A stretch of 8,765 nt of DNA, from the NCBI GenBank assembly GCA_964371365.1, contig CAYJMO010000080.1, positions 1 through 8,765 of the forward strand, written 5' to 3'. Shown here one piece after another: positions 6,590-8,765 of this stretch. The DNA comes from CAYJBH01 sp964371365. Its GTDB lineage: Bacteria; Bacillota; Clostridia; Oscillospirales; Ruminococcaceae. The translations under genes were made by a program, and so were the position numbers. A model generated the notes under the pieces. That model was not told the origin of the DNA. It saw nothing but the letters and a program-made list of their open reading frames with translations, and made no database searches. Every line of letters begins with the position of its first letter. Within the stretch, counting starts at the first letter, position 1.

Positions 6590-7153
6590 TTAGTTGTTAA
6601 CGCGCCCCATATACTCGCCGGTGCGTGTGTCTATCTGAATTTTCTCCCCCTCCTCTAAAAAGAGCGGCACGCGAACCTCTGCGCCGGTCTCAACGGTGGC
6701 GGGTTTTAACGTATTGGTGGCGGTGTTACCCTTAAATCCGGGGTCGGTCTGGGTTATGACCAACTCTACAAAGTTCGGAGGTTCAACACCGAAAACATTG
6801 CCTTTGTAGGACAGCACCTTGACCACCTCATTCTCCTTGACAAAGCGGAAGCTGTCCGGCAGAGAGCTCTCGTTGATCGGGCTTTGCTCATAACTCTCGA
6901 CATCCATAAAGTGATAAAGCTCGCCGTCGCTGTACAGATACTGCATCTCACGTCGCTCGATATAAGCAGGCGGGAACTTATCGGACGGGTTATAGGTCGT
7001 CTCGGTCACCGCTCCGGTCAGCACGTTGCGTGTCTTTGCACGGACAAACGCCGCACCTTTACCCGGTTTGACATGTTGGAACTCAATAACTTGATAGACG
7101 CTGCCATCCATCTCAAAGGTAACGCCGTTTCTAAAATCACCGGCACTTATCAT
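6590..7153 (-). CDS. efp: Translation elongation factor P
   Basis: EF-P binds ribosomes stalled at consecutive prolines and promotes peptide-bond formation from between the P and E sites. The 187 residues match the usual length of about 185. The N-terminal KOW-like domain holds the tip loop KPGKGAAF, with Lys32 at the position modified in Bacillus EF-P. The middle domain contains FMDVESYEQ (82-90). The C-terminal OB domain has PPNFVELVITQTDPGFKG (125-142) and the complete family signature from Lys150 to Gly169 (KPATVETG...VRVPLF). No modification enzyme gene is visible nearby. The start is supported by AAGGAAAAG before ATG. A consensus promoter lies about 100 bp upstream, leaving a long leader with a possible hairpin. 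Confidence 0.97.
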   Translation of the reverse strand: MISAGDFRNGVTFEMDGSVYQVIEFQHVKPGKGAAFVRAKTRNVLTGAVTETTYNPSDKFPPAYIERREMQYLYSDGELYHFMDVESYEQSPINESSLPDSFRFVKENEVVKVLSYKGNVFGVEPPNFVELVITQTDPGFKGNTATNTLKPATVETGAEVRVPLFLEEGEKIQIDTRTGEYMGRVNN

Positions 7154-7208
7154 AATCTTTTCCTTTCCTAATTAACATCCTACAATCTTTTAGTTGTTTA
7201 AAAAGTTT

Positions 7209-7238
7209 ATTTGGGGGTTCGTCGGTTTTAACCCAAAT
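7209..7238 (-). other. Hairpin in the efp leader
   Basis: ATTTGGG (7209-7215) and CCCAAAT (7232-7238) are perfect 7-bp inverted copies; GGGTT and AACCC can extend the stem with a two-base bulge. On the minus strand the stem is followed after four bases by five T residues. It lies inside the untranslated leader of efp, so it could attenuate transcription, although the stem is partly AT and the T-run short. Confidence 0.35.
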
Positions 7239-7258
7239 ATATCTCTCTCTTTTAGTTA

Positions 7259-7287
7259 ATTATATGAAATTGTAAGCAATTAGTCAA
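7259..7287 (-). promoter_or_regulatory. efp promoter
   Basis: On the minus strand, TTGACT (7287 to 7282) and consensus TATAAT (7264 to 7259) are 17 bp apart. The -35 lies 6 bp from the -35 of the divergent rd promoter. Confidence 0.85.
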
Positions 7288-7293
7288 CACTGC

Positions 7294-7322
7294 TTGATAA
7301 ATTTTTTATACTATGTTAATAT
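7294..7322 (+). promoter_or_regulatory. rd-fprA promoter
   Basis: TTGATA (7294-7299) and TAATAT (7317-7322) are separated by 17 bp. A further TATAAT at 7340-7345 has no matching -35. Divergent to the efp promoter. Confidence 0.75.
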
Positions 7323-7338
7323 TGTGGTACGAAATTCA

Positions 7339-7353
7339 TTATAATAATACAAA
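7339..7353 (+). promoter_or_regulatory. PerR-like operator candidate
   Basis: The 15 bases starting TTATAAT match the known PerR box (TTATAAT-N-ATTATAA) at 11 of 14 fixed positions by hand count. The left half is perfect and the right half degenerate. The site lies about 17-31 bp past the rd -10, where a repressor would block initiation or early elongation. PerR controls rubredoxin and FprA genes in Clostridium acetobutylicum. AT-rich sequence makes chance matches common. Confidence 0.35.
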
Positions 7354-7368
7354 AAAAGGAGATATATT

Positions 7369-7494
7369 ATGGAAAGTTATGTATGTGATGTTTGCGGATA
7401 CACCTATGACGGCGATCTACCGTTTGAGGAACTGGGTGATGATTATGTTTGCCCGATATGTGGTGTAGGCAAAGACCAGTTCACCGCGGAATAG
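7369..7494 (+). CDS. rd: Short rubredoxin
   Basis: This 41-residue protein (MESYVCDVCGYTYDGD...) carries a one-iron Fe(Cys)4 site. The two ligand pairs are C6-x2-C9 in YVCDVCGY and C28-x2-C31 in YVCPICGVGKDQF, the classical rubredoxin ends. It is shorter than the usual 52-54 residues: only 18 residues lie between the pairs against about 29 in classical rubredoxins and about 12 in rubrerythrin tails. The acidic loop (DGDLPFEELGDD) replaces the longer GDPDNG-type segment. A strong ribosome site, AAGGAG at 7356-7361, lies 7 bp before ATG. It is the first gene of a two-gene unit, 26 bp before the flavodiiron protein gene. It is the obvious electron donor to that enzyme, as in clostridial and Moorella systems. 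Cytoplasmic. Confidence 0.92.
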   Translation: MESYVCDVCGYTYDGDLPFEELGDDYVCPICGVGKDQFTAE

Positions 7495-7520
7495 TAGATT
7501 AAATACAGGAATTTTAAATA

Positions 7521-8630
7521 ATGGAAATAATTAAAGGAATCCACTCGGTCGGAGTTGTCGATCGGGAGGTTAGGATTTTTCATGGCTATGAGACACCCTA
7601 CGGCACCACCTACAACGCCTACCTTGTCATAGACGACAAGGTGACGTTGATTGACTTTGTCAAGGCAGCTTTTACCGAAGAATTTTTGGCGAACATCGAA
7701 AAGGTACTCGGGGAGCGTAAGATTGACAACATCATCTGCAACCATGTCGAGCCGGACCACAGCGGTGCACTGCCGGCGGTGGTGGCAAAGTACCCCGACG
7801 CTAAAATTTACGGCACCGCCGCATGTGAAAAGGGTCTTCGCGCCTACTATAAAGGTGTGGACTTTGAGTTTGTCGCGGTCAAGTTAGGGGAGGCACTGTG
7901 CACCGGTAGCAAGACCTTTAGCTTCATACCGATGCCGATGGTTCACTGGCCGGACAGCATGGCAACCATGCTCGTGGAGGATAAAATCCTGTTTTCCAAC
8001 GACGCATTCGGTCAACATTACGGTGAGGGTCTTGTGTACGACCACGAGATGGAGTTGGATAAGCTGATAGAGCGCCTTGGGAACTATTACGCCAACATCG
8101 TCCTGCCCTTTGGTATGCAGGTACAAAAGTTAGCAAATGCGTTGTCGGAGTTCCGAATAGAGACCATTTGTCCATCACACGGAGTAATATTAACGAAAAC
8201 TATACCCATAGTATTAGAAAAGTATGGTTACTGGGCGCAGGGCAGGGTGTCGGACAAAAAACTTTGCATAGTCTATGACACCATGTGGAACACCACCGGC
8301 AAGATGGCAAATAATCTTGCGCGTGAGTACGGCGAGATGGGCTTTGAGGTGGATGTTGTCAACCTGTCAAAGGTGCACTATTCCGAGGCGATATCTCGAC
8401 TTTTGGAGGCATCGCACGTCTTCGTCGGCTCCTCCACGCTTAACAACTGCATGTTGCCGAGCGTTGCGGCATTCTTGTGCTATATGAAAGGCTTAAAACC
8501 CAAAAACCGCGTTGGCATGGCATTCGGCTCCTACGGTTGGAGCGGCGAGTCCATTCGAGATATAGATGGAATATTGACCGAGTGTGGTTTTGAGCTGTTG
8601 CCACAGCGCAAGGTGCAGTGGAATATTTAG
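7521..8630 (+). CDS. fprA: Flavodiiron protein (A-type flavoprotein), C-terminally short
   Basis: This cytoplasmic enzyme reduces O2 to water or NO to N2O with electrons from rubredoxin. Its 369 residues comprise an N-terminal metallo-beta-lactamase-like diiron domain (about 1-245) and a C-terminal flavodoxin domain (about 248-369). Diiron ligands are all present: H75-x-E77-x-D79 in NHVEPDHSG, His142 in MVHWPDS, Asp161 in SNDAFGQH and His220 in PSHG. The FMN loop is YDTMWNTTGKMA (252-263), and AFGSYGWSGES (334-344) is the usual flavin-contact segment. The protein ends at KVQWNI. Moorella FprA and relatives continue about 20-25 residues after the equivalent VQW into a final helix, so this copy seems truncated. 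The stop codon opens a heptad repeat. The gene follows rd by 26 bp, with a modest AGGA site 10 bp before ATG. Activity is likely but stability may be affected. Confidence 0.93.
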   Translation: MEIIKGIHSVGVVDREVRIFHGYETPYGTTYNAYLVIDDKVTLIDFVKAAFTEEFLANIEKVLGERKIDNIICNHVEPDHSGALPAVVAKYPDAKIYGTAACEKGLRAYYKGVDFEFVAVKLGEALCTGSKTFSFIPMPMVHWPDSMATMLVEDKILFSNDAFGQHYGEGLVYDHEMELDKLIERLGNYYANIVLPFGMQVQKLANALSEFRIETICPSHGVILTKTIPIVLEKYGYWAQGRVSDKKLCIVYDTMWNTTGKMANNLAREYGEMGFEVDVVNLSKVHYSEAISRLLEASHVFVGSSTLNNCMLPSVAAFLCYMKGLKPKNRVGMAFGSYGWSGESIRDIDGILTECGFELLPQRKVQWNI

Positions 8631-8652
8631 GCTAAAGGCTAATGACTAATGG
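8629..8652. repeat. Tandem heptad repeat starting in the fprA stop codon
   Basis: AGGCTAA (8629-8635) is repeated exactly at 8636-8642 and followed by the variant TGACTAA (8643-8649) and TGG. The first unit begins on the second base of the TAG stop. Because 7 is not a multiple of 3, the TAA in each unit puts a stop codon in all three forward frames. Confidence 0.6.
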
Positions 8653-8677
8653 TGAAAGACTTTTTTTATCATAACTT

Positions 8678-8736
8678 CCGGTCGTGATTGTAGTGTCGGG
8701 GTTTCCCCTCCCGACACTACAGGTGCGATTGACCGG
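8678..8736. repeat. Compound palindromic repeat (REP/MITE-like)
   Basis: A perfect 12-bp stem, TGTAGTGTCGGG (8689-8700) with CCCGACACTACA (8710-8721), surrounds a 9-base loop. An outer perfect 6-bp arm, CCGGTC (8678-8683) with GACCGG (8731-8736), encloses it with an uneven internal loop. The sequence looks like dispersed intergenic palindromes of clostridial genomes. It lacks a T-run, so it is not a standard terminator, although the folded RNA could protect the rd-fprA transcript end. Confidence 0.7.
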
Positions 8737-8742
8737 TATTTC

Positions 8743-8764
8743 GGGATGCATAAAATGCATTCCC
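8743..8764. repeat. Second hairpin of the palindromic repeat region
   Basis: GGGATGCAT (8743-8751) pairs with ATGCATTCCC (8755-8764) around AAA, with one bulged T. It lies 6 bp after the larger palindrome and ends one base before the window edge, so the repeat element may continue beyond. Confidence 0.6.
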
Positions 8765-8765
8765 T

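Noticed and set aside
8650..8670. T-run after fprA as an intrinsic terminator
   Set aside because: Only a weak AT-rich stem with G-T pairs can form around it. The strong palindrome lies after the T-run, not before it.
1..8765. CRISPR array, tRNA/rRNA genes, insertion sequence transposase, defence or toxin-antitoxin genes
   Set aside because: I saw no regular repeat-spacer pattern, no tRNA-like fold, and no coding region resembling these functions.

Overview
The window looks like chromosomal DNA of an anaerobic Gram-positive bacterium of class Clostridia, probably an Oscillospirales/Ruminococcaceae-type gut lineage. Four things support this: a rubredoxin plus flavodiiron protein pair for O2 or NO detoxification, a TepA-type ClpP-fold protease, a DUF975 membrane protein, and an EF-P gene followed by a CD1247-type zinc-ribbon gene. 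Housekeeping-type -35/-10 promoters, strong purine-rich Shine-Dalgarno sites and AT-rich spacers between moderately GC-rich genes fit as well. The taxonomic call is an inference from gene families, not from a marker gene.

Left part (1-2256, + strand): the 3' part of a membrane-anchored, beta-propeller-like extracytoplasmic protein. Its reading frame is open at the left edge, and its N-terminus resembles the last cytoplasmic linker and membrane helix of BlaR1/M56-type sensors. A short heptad repeat and a weak terminator follow, then tepA. Centre (2257-5145, - strand): a complete GH2 beta-galactosidase (lacZ) convergent with tepA. Its terminator is hidden inside the last codons of tepA. Right-centre (5146-7153, - strand): a DUF975 membrane protein with its own promoter and terminator, a 59-codon gene of unknown function, and an efp/CD1247-like pair closed by a strong terminator. 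Right part (7154-8765, + strand): back-to-back promoters drive efp to the left and a rubredoxin-flavodiiron operon (rd-fprA) to the right. A second heptad repeat and a compound palindromic repeat close the window.

The genes form several independent units rather than one system. rd-fprA is a clear electron-transfer module, in which rubredoxin reduces the flavodiiron protein; a PerR-like box overlaps its start region. efp and its zinc-ribbon neighbour form a translation-linked pair. lacZ stands alone, with no transporter or regulator beside it.

I did not find a convincing new multi-gene system. The most interesting signals are small-scale. fprA lacks its last helix exactly where a heptad array begins, and both heptad arrays start inside a stop codon. 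lacZ and the DUF975 gene share a nearly identical promoter, including the spacer. A convergent terminator is embedded in the tepA coding end. The rubredoxin is unusually short, and the left-edge protein may be a BlaR1-like receptor with a propeller sensor.
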